Shown one piece after another: positions 27,633 to 37,162 of a stretch of 64,000 nucleotides of DNA (position 1 is its first letter; the number at the start of each line of letters is the position of its first letter). The notes beneath the pieces are model-generated. The model did not search any database. It was given only the letters and a program-made list of their open reading frames with translations, and was not told the DNA's origin. Made by a program: the position numbers and the translations under genes. This stretch comes from Cryomorpha sp963836915 (GTDB taxonomy: Bacteria; Bacteroidota; Bacteroidia; Flavobacteriales_D; Cryomorphaceae), in assembly GCA_963836915.1 (NCBI GenBank), contig CAWILH010000002.1:806001-870000 (forward strand). Reading direction: 5' to 3'.

Positions 27633-28589
27633 TCATTTTCTCGCCATCATTATCCACCATCCCATTGAATGGTCGGCACCAGTATAAAATAATATTTCTT
27701 CTCCGCTCATTGGCTCAATAAAAATGTGGGGAGCAATTATCTCGTCTTTCTCCAGTGGCGGGCCTGCCTGAACCAGAATTGGATTTTCCTTCTCTATCCA
27801 AGGGCCGAAAGGGTGTGAAGCGGTTGCGTAGAAAATCCCTTCTCTATCATCATATTCCCCTGTCCTTACAGCTACATATCTAGTGCTATCGATCTTTGTC
27901 ACTTGTCCTTCCATACCAATTTTTGTATCTACAATTTGGAAGTTGCTCCAGCTATGACCTTCATCTTCGGAACTTGCTCCCATTACCCAAACTTCGGTTA
28001 CAAAATTCGGTGAATTATCCCAGCCAATAAAAGTCATGTACAATGTGCTCTGGTGTTCCACCACACTGGGTGAAGTCATACAATATACGTTCTTGGCTGC
28101 GATTGTTCCTTTAGCAACAATGGGGGCATCCATTTGAGTATACGGCCCTTTGATGGAGTCTGCTTCTGCGAGAAATATTTGAGCTTCGTACGTGGCTTCA
28201 CTATCGTAGCCGATATAGTAAATTTGGTGTTTTCCACTAGATGCTTTGCGATAAAATCCTGTTTCTTTATGAGCGTCGAGCCCAGAAGGGCCGATTGAGC
28301 CAAGCAATGTGCTTGATGGACTCCAATCGTTCAAGGCATTTGAATAAGCTAGTTTTATGGCTGGTTTCCCATCCTTGTCGCCAGTATATATCATTCGAAG
28401 TGAGTCTCCGTCCATAAATACGTGTGCATCACTTGCTGCTTGATAATTCTCGCTTAATATTAAATCCCTCAAGACAGGACTTGCCTCTCTAGTCCACTCA
28501 GTCAATACTAAATCAATAGATTCGTCGCCCTCACAGGATGGAAAGAGCAAAGATGCAGCGAATAAAAAATACGTTATTTGTTTCACCAT
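27633..28589 (-). CDS. Beta-propeller lipoprotein, glycosidase-like (GH43/GH32 fold)
   Basis: A 318-residue lipoprotein (signal FLFAASLLFPSC, Cys about 19). The body looks like a five-bladed propeller as in GH43/GH32-type glycosidases: an early SDAHVFMDGDSLRMIYTGD, repeated W-x-x-x motifs such as NDWSPSSTLLG, and MTSPSVVEHQSTLYMTFIGWD. The three acidic catalytic residues of these families cannot be assigned with certainty, so an actual enzyme activity is unproven. Its base composition seems more AT-rich than the core genes, and it borders mobile-element debris, so acquisition by transfer is possible. Confidence 0.55.
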   Translation of the reverse strand: MVKQITYFLFAASLLFPSCEGDESIDLVLTEWTREASPVLRDLILSENYQAASDAHVFMDGDSLRMIYTGDKDGKPAIKLAYSNALNDWSPSSTLLGSIGPSGLDAHKETGFYRKASSGKHQIYYIGYDSEATYEAQIFLAEADSIKGPYTQMDAPIVAKGTIAAKNVYCMTSPSVVEHQSTLYMTFIGWDNSPNFVTEVWVMGASSEDEGHSWSNFQIVDTKIGMEGQVTKIDSTRYVAVRTGEYDDREGIFYATASHPFGPWIEKENPILVQAGPPLEKDEIIAPHIFIEPMSGEEILFYTGADHSMGWWIMMARK

Positions 28590-28724
28590 CCATTTTATTT
28601 ATTCTTGTTCATCCCGCGTTTGGCCAAGCGCCGTATCCTTTTCAGTTAGGGAATGCCTGCAAAGGGGATGGCGTATTGCCGTCTCACCAGTTCCCTAGAT
28701 GATTGTACATAGATTAAAGTTAGA

Positions 28725-28737
28725 AAACTTTAATTTA
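28725..28737. repeat. 13-bp direct repeat, left copy
   Basis: AAACTTTAATTTA is repeated exactly at 29090-29102, bracketing the transposase remnant. The left copy overlaps a 9-bp inverted repeat ATTAAAGTT / AACTTTAAT (28713-28721, 28726-28734). Confidence 0.5.
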
Positions 28738-28743
28738 GAACCA

Positions 28744-29067
28744 ATGTAAAACAAGAAAAGGAAAAGCACCCAAGAGAAGATCGACATCATAACCGAGGGA
28801 AAGGAGAAGGGCTGGGTATAGACCGCCCGGAAGCATGGCATCTCCTATCCCTCCCTGAAAGACTGGCGCGACCGCTATGCACGCGGCGGTGAAGCTGCCC
28901 TGTGCGGCCAGCCCGGCATGAGCAGTGGCGCGATCAAAAAGCTGCTGCGTGAAAACCAGAAGCTCAAAGAGCTCGTGGCCGAGAAGGAGCACGAGATCTG
29001 GATCAAGAAAAGTAAAATGGCAGGTCAGGTAGATTTACTTGACTTGCCTATCTCTAAGAAAAACTGA
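28744..29067 (+). pseudogene. IS3-family OrfA-like transposase remnant
   Basis: The frame from 28744 encodes a degraded transposase OrfA. It has a helix-turn-helix part (KHGISYPSLKDWRDRYARGG), then LREN-KLKELVAEKEHEIWIKKSK, a pattern typical of the leucine-zipper end of IS3-family OrfA. Two in-frame stops, TAA at 28747 and TAG at 28819, break it and no OrfB (DDE domain) follows, so it is inactive. Its GC content is visibly higher than the DNA on either side, which marks it as foreign. Exact 13-bp direct repeats bracket it. Confidence 0.7.
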
Positions 29068-29089
29068 CACGGATTTTAACACCAATCTC

Positions 29090-29102
29090 AAACTTTAATT
29101 TA
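29090..29102. repeat. 13-bp direct repeat, right copy
   Basis: Exact copy of the sequence at 28725-28737. It may mark the edges of the event that brought in or deleted most of the insertion sequence. Confidence 0.5.
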
Positions 29103-29110
29103 TGTCCAGT

Positions 29111-29278
29111 TTATAGGGGGTCGGTAGATTCCGGCTTGATCTTTATTATTTTGCCGTCTTTCATTATTACGAGTTCACTATTCTTTTCTTTTTTAAATTC
29201 GATAAGTCTAGCATAAACCTGTTCGAGGCCTTTCAATATCTTGTCCCTTAATTCTATTTGTTTATCTTTTTTTGTCAT
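29111..29278 (-). CDS. 55-residue partner protein of the zeta-toxin-like ATPase
   Basis: A short frame of 55 codons plus stop, starting with ATG at 29278 inside the last codons of the zeta-like gene (17-base overlap). The protein reads MTKKDKQIELRDKILKGLEQ at its start and ends with VIMKDGKIIKIKPESTDPL. It is charged and helical, then forms a short hairpin around the MKDGKIIKIK segment. Small proteins of this look often accompany zeta-like genes in my recollection of Bacteroidota and other genomes, but I cannot verify that here. The overlap implies translational coupling, so an antitoxin or accessory role is plausible. Confidence 0.6.
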   Translation of the reverse strand: MTKKDKQIELRDKILKGLEQVYARLIEFKKEKNSELVIMKDGKIIKIKPESTDPL

Positions 29279-29849
29279 GGAATTCTTTTAATTTTTTGAA
29301 TTTATCTTTGTTAAAAACGGTAATCTCTTCTTTGTCAATTTTTTGTGCTATCAATTCGTGTTTTCCGAAGGAGTTGTCAAAGATCAATGCCCCATCGACT
29401 AGGGGAAGGTAAATATCGAAGAAGTTGTTGATTCCTTTCAGGTATCTTGTTTCGATAACCTTCTCAGGGATATTATGTCCTCCTTCCCTAACCCTTGTTT
29501 TTACCCGTTCCTTTGCCAGTTCTATATTGTTCAGCCAAAAGAATAGTAATGTTACGGTATAGCCCTGTTTCTTGGCTTTTTTGATTTTATGGTGGTAACT
29601 CCTTGCCGACAGGGTTGTCTCAAAGGCAAAACTTTCATTTCCCTTTAGCAAATCATTGATTCTAATTATCATTATTCTTCCGGCTTCGAAAGAGACTTTT
29701 TCGGGTTGGAATGGGGACAGTCCTCTGGCGATCTCATCGGCATTTACAAATTCCTTACAACCGATGATTTCGGGCAGGATGGTGAAGGATGCAGTTGTTT
29801 TACCCGCTCCGTTGCAGCCAGCGATTATATAGAGATTTCTATCGTTCAT
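29262..29849 (-). CDS. Zeta-toxin-like P-loop kinase/ATPase
   Basis: A 195-residue protein with a P-loop AGCNGAGKTT (about residues 9-18) and the zeta-toxin family features VNADEIARGLSPF and FAFETTLSARSYHHKIKKAK. Zeta toxins phosphorylate UDP-N-acetylglucosamine and poison cell-wall synthesis; many chromosomal relatives have unknown substrates. Here the gene is followed by an overlapping 55-residue gene. Unlike classical epsilon-zeta pairs, the small gene comes after the toxin. It is surrounded by IS debris, in keeping with a mobile toxin-antitoxin-like module. Confidence 0.8.
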   Translation of the reverse strand: MNDRNLYIIAGCNGAGKTTASFTILPEIIGCKEFVNADEIARGLSPFQPEKVSFEAGRIMIIRINDLLKGNESFAFETTLSARSYHHKIKKAKKQGYTVTLLFFWLNNIELAKERVKTRVREGGHNIPEKVIETRYLKGINNFFDIYLPLVDGALIFDNSFGKHELIAQKIDKEEITVFNKDKFKKLKEFHDKKR

Positions 29850-30114
29850 TGCGGTAAATTTAGTCTTAATTCGACTGAATTTTAAGTAGATGGTAGAATT
29901 TCTCCCGCATTATGCCTAACTCATCAATACCCCAAACCTACCATTTTAATCCTTCAAAACACCCCCTATAAATCTGTCAACCAAATGTTTTCATCAATTA
30001 CTGCATTCTTCTGGGCATATAGGCTAGGACAGATTCTGTGCCCCTAAAGCTGTTAAAACGTAATAGCAAGCGCACCTCACGGAACTACCTATGCAATCCC
30101 ACGCCACTCCCCTC

Positions 30115-32265
30115 CTATCTTAAGCGCATCTCATCAACCAAATGGCCGGCATCGCCATATTTATCGATCACGAAGAGCACGTATTTGATGTCGACAATTA
30201 TATTGCGGCATATCTCGGGGTTGAACATCAGGTCGCTCATGGTGCTCTGCCAAGTGCGGTCGAAGTTTAGCCCCACCAAGCGTCCATCGGCGTCCAGGGT
30301 CGGGCTGCCTGAATTGCCGCCGGTGGTATGGTTGGAGCCGAGGAAGCATACCCGCAGTTCGCCGTCGGTGGCGTAGCGACCGTAATCCTTCTGGCGGTGC
30401 AGGGCGCGGAGCTTTTCGGGGACGTCAAATTCCTTGTCTTCGGGTATGTATTTCTGCATAATCCCGTCCAGCGTGGTATAGGCCTTATATTCGAGCCCAT
30501 CTTCGGGCTCAGTGCCTTCCATTTTCCCATAGGTAAGGCGCAGGGTGCTATTGGCATCCGGCCAATAGGTATCGGGCACCGTGGCCATGGTGGCTTCCAC
30601 ATAGCGCTGCATCAGGTCGCTCTCCGCAAATACGAATTGCTCATAGGCCGGCCTTACTTCGCGGGCGTAAGAATCGAGCAGTTCATTTGCAATAAGGTAG
30701 ATAGGGTCTTTTTTCAGTATTTTGACCAGTTTCTTGGGCGATTTTTGAAGCAACGCTTTCAGCTCAGAAAGATTATCGATCATCGATTTATCATAGAGTG
30801 CTCCCGCCTTTGCTCCGGCTATCTGGCCTTCCTTAGCGGCAAATTGCATTAAGGTGGAAGACCGCAAGGTCTCAGAAGCATCGAGAATAAAAAGGGGAAG
30901 CTGCGCTTCCATGATTTTTTGATCGGTGGCGGAATCGTAATTTTTAGCAAATGCATCAATGGATTTTATCAAGCCTTCCCGCTCAGTATCTAGCTTTCCA
31001 TTGGCATCAAGGCTGTCGTAATGGCCCACGAGGTTCTGAAAATTGGCTGCAAAGCGCAGCGCTTCCGGCCCATAATAATAAAACTCAATAAGATAGCTCC
31101 GCGCCAGTCGTGCGTCCTGGCTCTCTTCGTAGAGCTTGGAGAGTTGATCGGGAAGGTTGGCATAGCCACTAAAGCGGTCTGAGCCTGCCACTGCTTTGGC
31201 GAAAGCCATTTCTTCGGCTTCTTTCTTGGCCACGGCATCGAAGCGTTGCAAACCCAGGTTTTGCCCGATCCACTTTTTATAGGCGTTGCTGATCCGCGAT
31301 TGCTTGCTGGCATATTGTATACGCAATTGATCGCTGGATTCCATGGCGGCATCTATCACCGAGAGACTGGCCTTGCGCATGGCGATCTTGGCGGGGTTCT
31401 CCACGTCAACGATATAGCCCAGTCCTACACTCGTCATGAATTGATCTGTGCTGCCGGGAAAACCGAATACCATGGTAAAATCGCCGGGCTCCAATCCTTT
31501 CATATTGATCTCTAGGCTGCGCGGTGCCTTGTATGGAATATTGCTCTCGCTATAGTCGGCCGGCTCATTATCGGCATTGGCGTAAATCCTGAAAAGGGAG
31601 AAGTCGGCATTGTGGCGTGGCCACTCCCAGTTATCGGTATCGCCACCAAACTTGCCAATAGAAGATGGCGGAGCGCCCACCAGCCGCACATCGCGGTATG
31701 TTTTTGTCACTACCATATAATAGGTGTTGCCATAGAAAAACGGTTTTACGCTGGCTTCGTTGCCTGTTCCTTCTACGGCAGTCTTTTCCAGATTGCCAGC
31801 TTCCTGAGCCATGGCCTTGCTACGGTCGGGGCCTTCCAGTCCATTGGCGGCAGCCATCATCTGCTCCGTGACATCTTGAATGCGCACCACAAAGGTGGCC
31901 GTGAGATTTGGGTTTTGAAGTTCATCAGTTTTGGCGGAAGCCCAAAAACCATCTTTCAAATAATCATTCTCAAGGCTGGAGTGATACTGGATCTGCGAAT
32001 AGCCGCAATGATGATTGGTCAGGATGAGCCCCTGATCGGAAATAACGCTGGCCGTGCAGCCCCCACCAAAATGGACGATCGCATCTTTCAAGCTGCTCTG
32101 ATTTATGGAGTAGATATCTTCGGCGGTCAGTTTCAGCCCGGCATCTTTCATGTCGCCAGCCACCAACTTGGCAAGCGTAGAAGGAATCCACATCCCTTCG
32201 TGCGCCGAAAGGGAAAGGTTAAAGGTTATAAAAAGGCAGGTGAGCGTGGTACGCAAGATTTTCAT
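30115..32265 (-). CDS. S46 family dipeptidyl-peptidase, DPP11-like
   Basis: A 716-residue periplasmic exopeptidase with a signal peptide (ending near SLSA). The S46 catalytic triad is visible: His85 in ILTNHHCGYS, Asp in WPRHNADFSLF, and Ser in GGNSGSP. Eighteen residues after that Ser lies an Arg (LNFDRTW). In Porphyromonas enzymes Arg here is associated with DPP11, which removes dipeptides with acidic P1 residues, while Gly is associated with DPP7; I infer DPP11-type specificity. Such enzymes feed amino acid catabolism. The length is normal. It appears monocistronic, with a 7-of-8 -7 box at 32282-32289. Confidence 0.92.
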   Translation of the reverse strand: MKILRTTLTCLFITFNLSLSAHEGMWIPSTLAKLVAGDMKDAGLKLTAEDIYSINQSSLKDAIVHFGGGCTASVISDQGLILTNHHCGYSQIQYHSSLENDYLKDGFWASAKTDELQNPNLTATFVVRIQDVTEQMMAAANGLEGPDRSKAMAQEAGNLEKTAVEGTGNEASVKPFFYGNTYYMVVTKTYRDVRLVGAPPSSIGKFGGDTDNWEWPRHNADFSLFRIYANADNEPADYSESNIPYKAPRSLEINMKGLEPGDFTMVFGFPGSTDQFMTSVGLGYIVDVENPAKIAMRKASLSVIDAAMESSDQLRIQYASKQSRISNAYKKWIGQNLGLQRFDAVAKKEAEEMAFAKAVAGSDRFSGYANLPDQLSKLYEESQDARLARSYLIEFYYYGPEALRFAANFQNLVGHYDSLDANGKLDTEREGLIKSIDAFAKNYDSATDQKIMEAQLPLFILDASETLRSSTLMQFAAKEGQIAGAKAGALYDKSMIDNLSELKALLQKSPKKLVKILKKDPIYLIANELLDSYAREVRPAYEQFVFAESDLMQRYVEATMATVPDTYWPDANSTLRLTYGKMEGTEPEDGLEYKAYTTLDGIMQKYIPEDKEFDVPEKLRALHRQKDYGRYATDGELRVCFLGSNHTTGGNSGSPTLDADGRLVGLNFDRTWQSTMSDLMFNPEICRNIIVDIKYVLFVIDKYGDAGHLVDEMRLR

Positions 32266-32391
32266 GGATAATAATTTCTTGCGAATATAATTGGTTTGGT
32301 CGAAGGGAAGGATGTGGGGATTTATTGGAAAGGCTTTTAAAGTGACGGGAGGGGAAAGGTGTATGACTGGAGATTCTTGAAATATAAATCA

Positions 32392-32467
32392 TATCGAGAC
32401 ACGAAGCTGCAAATTAAGTTTGATTGGCAATATCTACCTAATAAAAATCCGGCTTCGTGTCCCGATA
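32392..32467. repeat. REP-like inverted repeat / long hairpin
   Basis: TATCGAGACACGAAGC (32392-32407) and GCTTCGTGTCCCGATA (32452-32467) are inverted arms with one G-T wobble, around a 44-base AT-rich loop. The right arm extends into a motif beginning ATCCGGCTTCG (from 32447) that recurs with changes at 44299 and 44499. It lies between the convergent-free ends of two minus-strand genes and does not have a T run, so it is more like a repetitive extragenic palindrome than a terminator. Confidence 0.55.
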
Positions 32468-32517
32468 CATTCCGCCACGCTTATTTCGGACAAGCGAAGC
32501 ACTAGAAACTCAAGCCG

Positions 32518-33057
32518 CTAAGCAGGCTTCCGAAATAGAAAATACCAGATCCCAAAAAGAAATGAAATACCCAAAAACACAGGGAGAAATTGAAAATCCT
32601 GCGTTTCGCCCGGCAATAGCGGTACTTCCGGTTCACCGAAATATCCCACAAATGGCGACACGATCATGACCGCACCCATGAAAACGAAAATATAATCGCT
32701 CGCAGAATTGACCACCCGCGCCGTACGGTATATTGGCGATTTCTCAAATTGGGCAAAACGCATATCGGCGTAGGTCTCCGCACGCCGCTTCGGGTCATGT
32801 CCCTTGCTGGTGCCATAGCGCTGGTAGCGGGTCTGCTTAGACTGGTAGCGGCGTATGGCGTCGCGCACATATTCATCGCGGCGCATCAATATCTCGTAAG
32901 CTTCATTTACTTCGATAAAGGCATAGCGCGTATTGGGGTCGCCACTGCGATCGGGATGGTAGCGCTTGGCAAGGTTCCGATAGGCCGCTTTAATGGCCAC
33001 ATCATCAGATCCTTGCGGAACCCCGAGTATTGAATAGTATTTTTCGAATAAGCGCAA
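32518..33057 (-). CDS. J-domain membrane protein
   Basis: A 179-residue protein with an N-terminal J domain: YYSILGVPQGSDDVAIKAAYR, then the HPD motif in YHPDRSGDPN (residues about 33-35), which stimulates DnaK ATPase. It lacks the Gly/Phe and zinc-finger regions of DnaJ. Two hydrophobic segments near residues 119-135 and 155-172 anchor it in the membrane, so it probably recruits DnaK to a membrane client. Divergent from the large T9SS adhesin gene. Confidence 0.85.
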   Translation of the reverse strand: MRLFEKYYSILGVPQGSDDVAIKAAYRNLAKRYHPDRSGDPNTRYAFIEVNEAYEILMRRDEYVRDAIRRYQSKQTRYQRYGTSKGHDPKRRAETYADMRFAQFEKSPIYRTARVVNSASDYIFVFMGAVMIVSPFVGYFGEPEVPLLPGETQDFQFLPVFLGISFLFGIWYFLFRKPA

Positions 33058-33105
33058 TGAAACTTCTACTTGATCTTGTCGACAGCCTTAAGACGAAGAA
33101 CGTGC

Positions 33106-33113
33106 TATATTTG
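33106..33113 (+). promoter_or_regulatory. Bacteroidota -7 box (TATATTTG) for the T9SS adhesin operon
   Basis: Exact TAnnTTTG match 40 bases before the ATG at 33153. It supports choosing that ATG over the open frame further upstream. Confidence 0.5.
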
Positions 33114-33152
33114 TTTTTCGTACTTTTCGAAGGCCGCCGAATTTTACAGATT

Positions 33153-36100
33153 ATGAATAAACTTACATTTTCAATCCTTCTTTCCCTTTTGGCATTTACT
33201 GCAAATAGCCAAAATAGATTCATTGAAAATGGCGGTCAATGGGACGACAACGTAAGTTTTAGGACCGACATCCCCGGCGGAAAGCTTTATTTAGAGCAAG
33301 ATAGGCTCACTTTCGACCTTTATGATGTAGCCACTACCAATGCGGTATTTGCAGCGCATAGCGGTAGCGATTCGCCCATGACAAAGCCAGAATACCTGAA
33401 TGGTCACGCCTATCAACTTATTTTTGAAGGCGCCGATTTCGCGGAAAATACCGGCTGCAAAGCCTATGCTACCCGCTATAGTTTCTATACCGGCAAGGAT
33501 AGGTCTCAATGGGCAGGAGATTTAAAGGGATTTGCAGAAGTGCTATATCCCAAGATTTATCCCGGCATTGACTTAAAAGTATACAGCAACTCGGCGCTCA
33601 AATACGATTTCATCCTAGCCGCCGGTGCCGATCCATCGCTCATCACCCTGCGGTACGAAGGCGTAAAGCCTAGGCTCAATAAAAAAGGTCAGCTCGAATT
33701 GAAAACATCGGTAGGCGAAGTGCTGGAATCCGAACCATTTGCCTATCAGATGATCGATGGTCTGATCACCCGCGTCGAATGCGCCTATCGCGTATCGGGA
33801 GATCGCGTGAGCTTTAAACTTGGAGCGTATGACGAAGCCAAGGAATTGATCATCGACCCCGAACTGATCTTCAGCACGTATAGCGGCTCCTTTTCTGATA
33901 ATTTCGGCTATACCGCCACCTTCGATTTGGCGGGCCATCTCTATTCGGGCAGCACCGCTTTTGGCACGAGCTACCCCACCACCACCGGTGCTTACCAGAC
34001 CGCATGGGGCGGCGGCGATGGGGGCGCCCTGGCGGGAACCGATATCGCCATTTCAAAATTTGCGCTTGATGGCAGCGAACTCTTGTACAGCACCTACCTC
34101 GGCGGTAGCGTAGACGAACTCCCGCATAGCATCATCGTAAATGAGCAGAATGAGCTCTTCGTATTCGGAACTACCGGATCGGCCGATTATCCGGTTACGG
34201 AGCTGGCTTTCCAAACCGAGTTTGCCGGTGGCGACTCCATCAATGTGGGTGGCATCGGTGTCGATTACGGTTCGGGATGCGACATCATCGTAAGCCGCCT
34301 GAGCGCCGATGGCACCGAGCTTCTCGCCAGCACCTTCATTGGCGGAAGCCTAAACGACGGGATCAATAGCGGCAGCGCACTGCGATTTAATTACGCCGAT
34401 GAAGTGCGGGGCGAAATCGAGCTCGATGCCCTTGGAAATATCATCGTGGGAAGCTGCACCTTCTCTGCCGATTTTCCGACCACCACCGGGGCTTTTCAAA
34501 CTACTAAAGGAGCCGGCCAAGATGGTGTGTTATTTCGGATGACCGCCAATTTGGAAAACCTGATAGCATCTACTTTCCTGGGCGGCAATAATGCAGATGC
34601 GATCTACTCCATTCACTCTACCGGCACGGGCAGGATCACCGCTGGCGGCGGCACCATCTCTACCGATTTGCCCACGACCACAGGATGCTTCCAGCCTGCT
34701 TATGGCGGCGGCCCCGCCGATGGATTCGTATTTGTGTTCCCGAGCAACTTAAATTCCCTGAACGTCGGAACCTATTATGGCTCTGATGCTTATGATCAGA
34801 TTTATTTTGTGGAAAGAGATGGTGATGGATTGCCACATATCTTCGGACAGACCAGAGCCACCGAAAATACATTTATCGAAAATGCCGCCTTTTCAAACCC
34901 AAATAGTGGAAACCTGCTCTCCAAATTTTCTGAAAATCTGGATAGCCGGATCTGGAGCACCGTTTTTGGCAACGGAACGAACAACCCCAATATTTCGCCC
35001 ACCGCATTTTCGGTAGATATCTGCAATCGCGTATACCTTTCGGGCTGGGGCGGCAATGTGGGCTCGGGATTACAAGGTACCACGGTAGGGCTGCCCACTA
35101 CCATCGATGCCTTGAAATCGAATACCGATGGCGGCGATTTCTACTTTCTCGTGATGGAAAGTGACGCCAGCGTGCTCACCTTTGCATCCTTTTTTGGCGG
35201 CAATACCAGCGGCGAGCATGTCGATGGCGGCACCAGCAGATTTGACCGCACGGGAAAAATCTATCAGGCCGTATGCGCCGGCTGCGGCAATAATGATGAT
35301 TTTCCGTTTTTTCCCGATACCGCGCTGAGTGCTACCAATAACAGCCCGAACTGCAACCTCGGTGTCGCAAAGATCGATTTCGACCTGCCCCTTGTTTTCG
35401 CTGGTTTTGAAGTCGAGCCCGTTTGCCTGCCCAATCCGGTGGTTTTTGAAAATACCAGCTCCAGCTTTGGCGGAAATAATTCAACCTACGAATGGACTTT
35501 CCCCGGCGGCGAGACCACAACCATAGAGAATCCAGAGTTCTTTTTTGATGCCCCCGGCGTATATGAAGTGCGGCTTATCATCGATGATTTCTTGGCGTGC
35601 AATCTGGCCGATACGGTCATCAAAACGGTTGAAGTATTTCCCGAGCTTATCGTCGAGATTCCAGATACGTTGCAGTCTTGCACAGCGTCAGAATTTATGA
35701 TCACCGTGACCACGAGTGGCAGCGGCTCCTATTTTGAATGGTCTACCGATGCGGGTTTCAATACCATCATTCAAGAGGGCGAAACCGACAGTATCTTGGT
35801 TTTCCAGACCGAAACACAGACCAAGCTCTACTTTCGTGCTTCAAACGGGCTCTGCACCCAAACCGAAGAAGTGCTGCTCTCCCCCGCCCCATCGCTGAGC
35901 CTGAGTACGGGCGATACCTTGCTCTGTGCAGCACAGGAATTTCCCGTCTCGATCCAGCTTTTTGGCGGCTCAGAAATCGCAAGGATTATTTGGGCCCCGA
36001 TTCGGCTTTCTTGAGCGTTCAGGACACCACTGCTGTGATAGTCGATGCTTCCGCAGATGTGGATATTACCGTAGATGTTACCACCGTATTTGGATGTGGG

Positions 36101-37162
36101 CTCAGCGCCGATGCAGCGATCACGGTGCGGCCTATTTTTCTCGAAGTTTCTGATGATACCTTGGCCTGTGATGCCAATCCTGTAACCCTTTCGGCAAATG
36201 GATTTGGCTATGCCCAGAGCTTCGAGTGGTCCAGCGATGCAGCATTTACCGAGATTTTAAATCCCGATGGCGACAGCATTATTGTGGTCGATCCCAGCGC
36301 ATTGGCCACCTATCATATTCGCGTAAGCAATGGCGGCTGCAGCCTCACCGACCAAGTGATGGTGAGCCTGCTACAGGCTGGCACCACCATCTCGCCCAGT
36401 CAATACATCTGCGAGGGGGATACCGCTACGCTTACCGTAAGCAATGACTTCCCTGCCAGCCAGCTATCGCACCAATGGCTTCCCAAAGAACCGATCATCG
36501 CTGGTCAGGGCAGCGCCTTCATCCGTGCCATTATCAATGAGCCGACCGTATTTACCGTAGTGAGCACCACCCCACAGGGCTGCGAGGTTGAGAACTCGAC
36601 CGCCGTGCTTACCTCGCCACTTGGCGCGATCACCATTGATGCCACGGCCAACCCCAGATTGATCACCACCGGAGAGTCGAGCCTGCTCACGGCCACTCCC
36701 CGTATCGATTCGTATACCTATCAATGGACTCCATCGCTTTATTTAGATGGCGATTTCGGTGCTTCGGTCACCAGCACCCCGCCCGAAAGCATCACCTATC
36801 TGGTCACCATCACCGATTTTACCGATAATGGTGCCTGCCAAAAAAGTGACACGGTCAGGATTTCGGTTTTTGATGCCATCTGCGGCGCTCCCAATATCTA
36901 CGTGCCCAATGCCTTCACCCCCAATGGCGATGGGGAGAACGATCTCTCCTTGGTGCGTGGAAACAATATCAGTCAATTGGAATTTTCAATCTATAACCGA
37001 TGGGGCGAAGAAGTATTCAAGACCGAAGATCAATCGCGCGGCTGGGATGGCAGCTATAAGGGAAATCTGGCCGAGCCGGCGGTTTACGTCTATTATCTAG
37101 ATGCGCGCTGCGGCGACGGACAGGAATATTTTCAGAAAGGAAATATCACCTTGATCCGATGA
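33153..37162 (+). pseudogene. Giant surface protein with T9SS type B sorting domain, frameshifted
   Basis: A roughly 1336-residue exported protein once the frame is restored. The ATG at 33153 gives a signal peptide (MNKLTFSILLSLLAFTANSQ) followed by RFIENGGQWDDNV, the usual opening of this family. About 35-700 is a series of propeller-like repeats with the pattern STYLGGS/STFLGGN. Then come PKD-like domains (YEWTFPGGETTTIENPEFFF) and Ig-like modules. The end (NIYVPNAFTPNGDGENDL, YNRWGEEVF, GWDGSYKG) is the gliding-motility-associated type B domain. The frame breaks at about 35996-35998: the first frame stops at 36012, the other continues with DSAFLSVQDTT. One missing C in a GGGCCCC run explains it. 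Confidence 0.88.

Noticed and set aside
31612..32271. A 219-codon plus-strand frame over the S46 peptidase
   Set aside because: It is antisense to the signal peptide and catalytic His region of a convincing peptidase gene. No domain was recognised.
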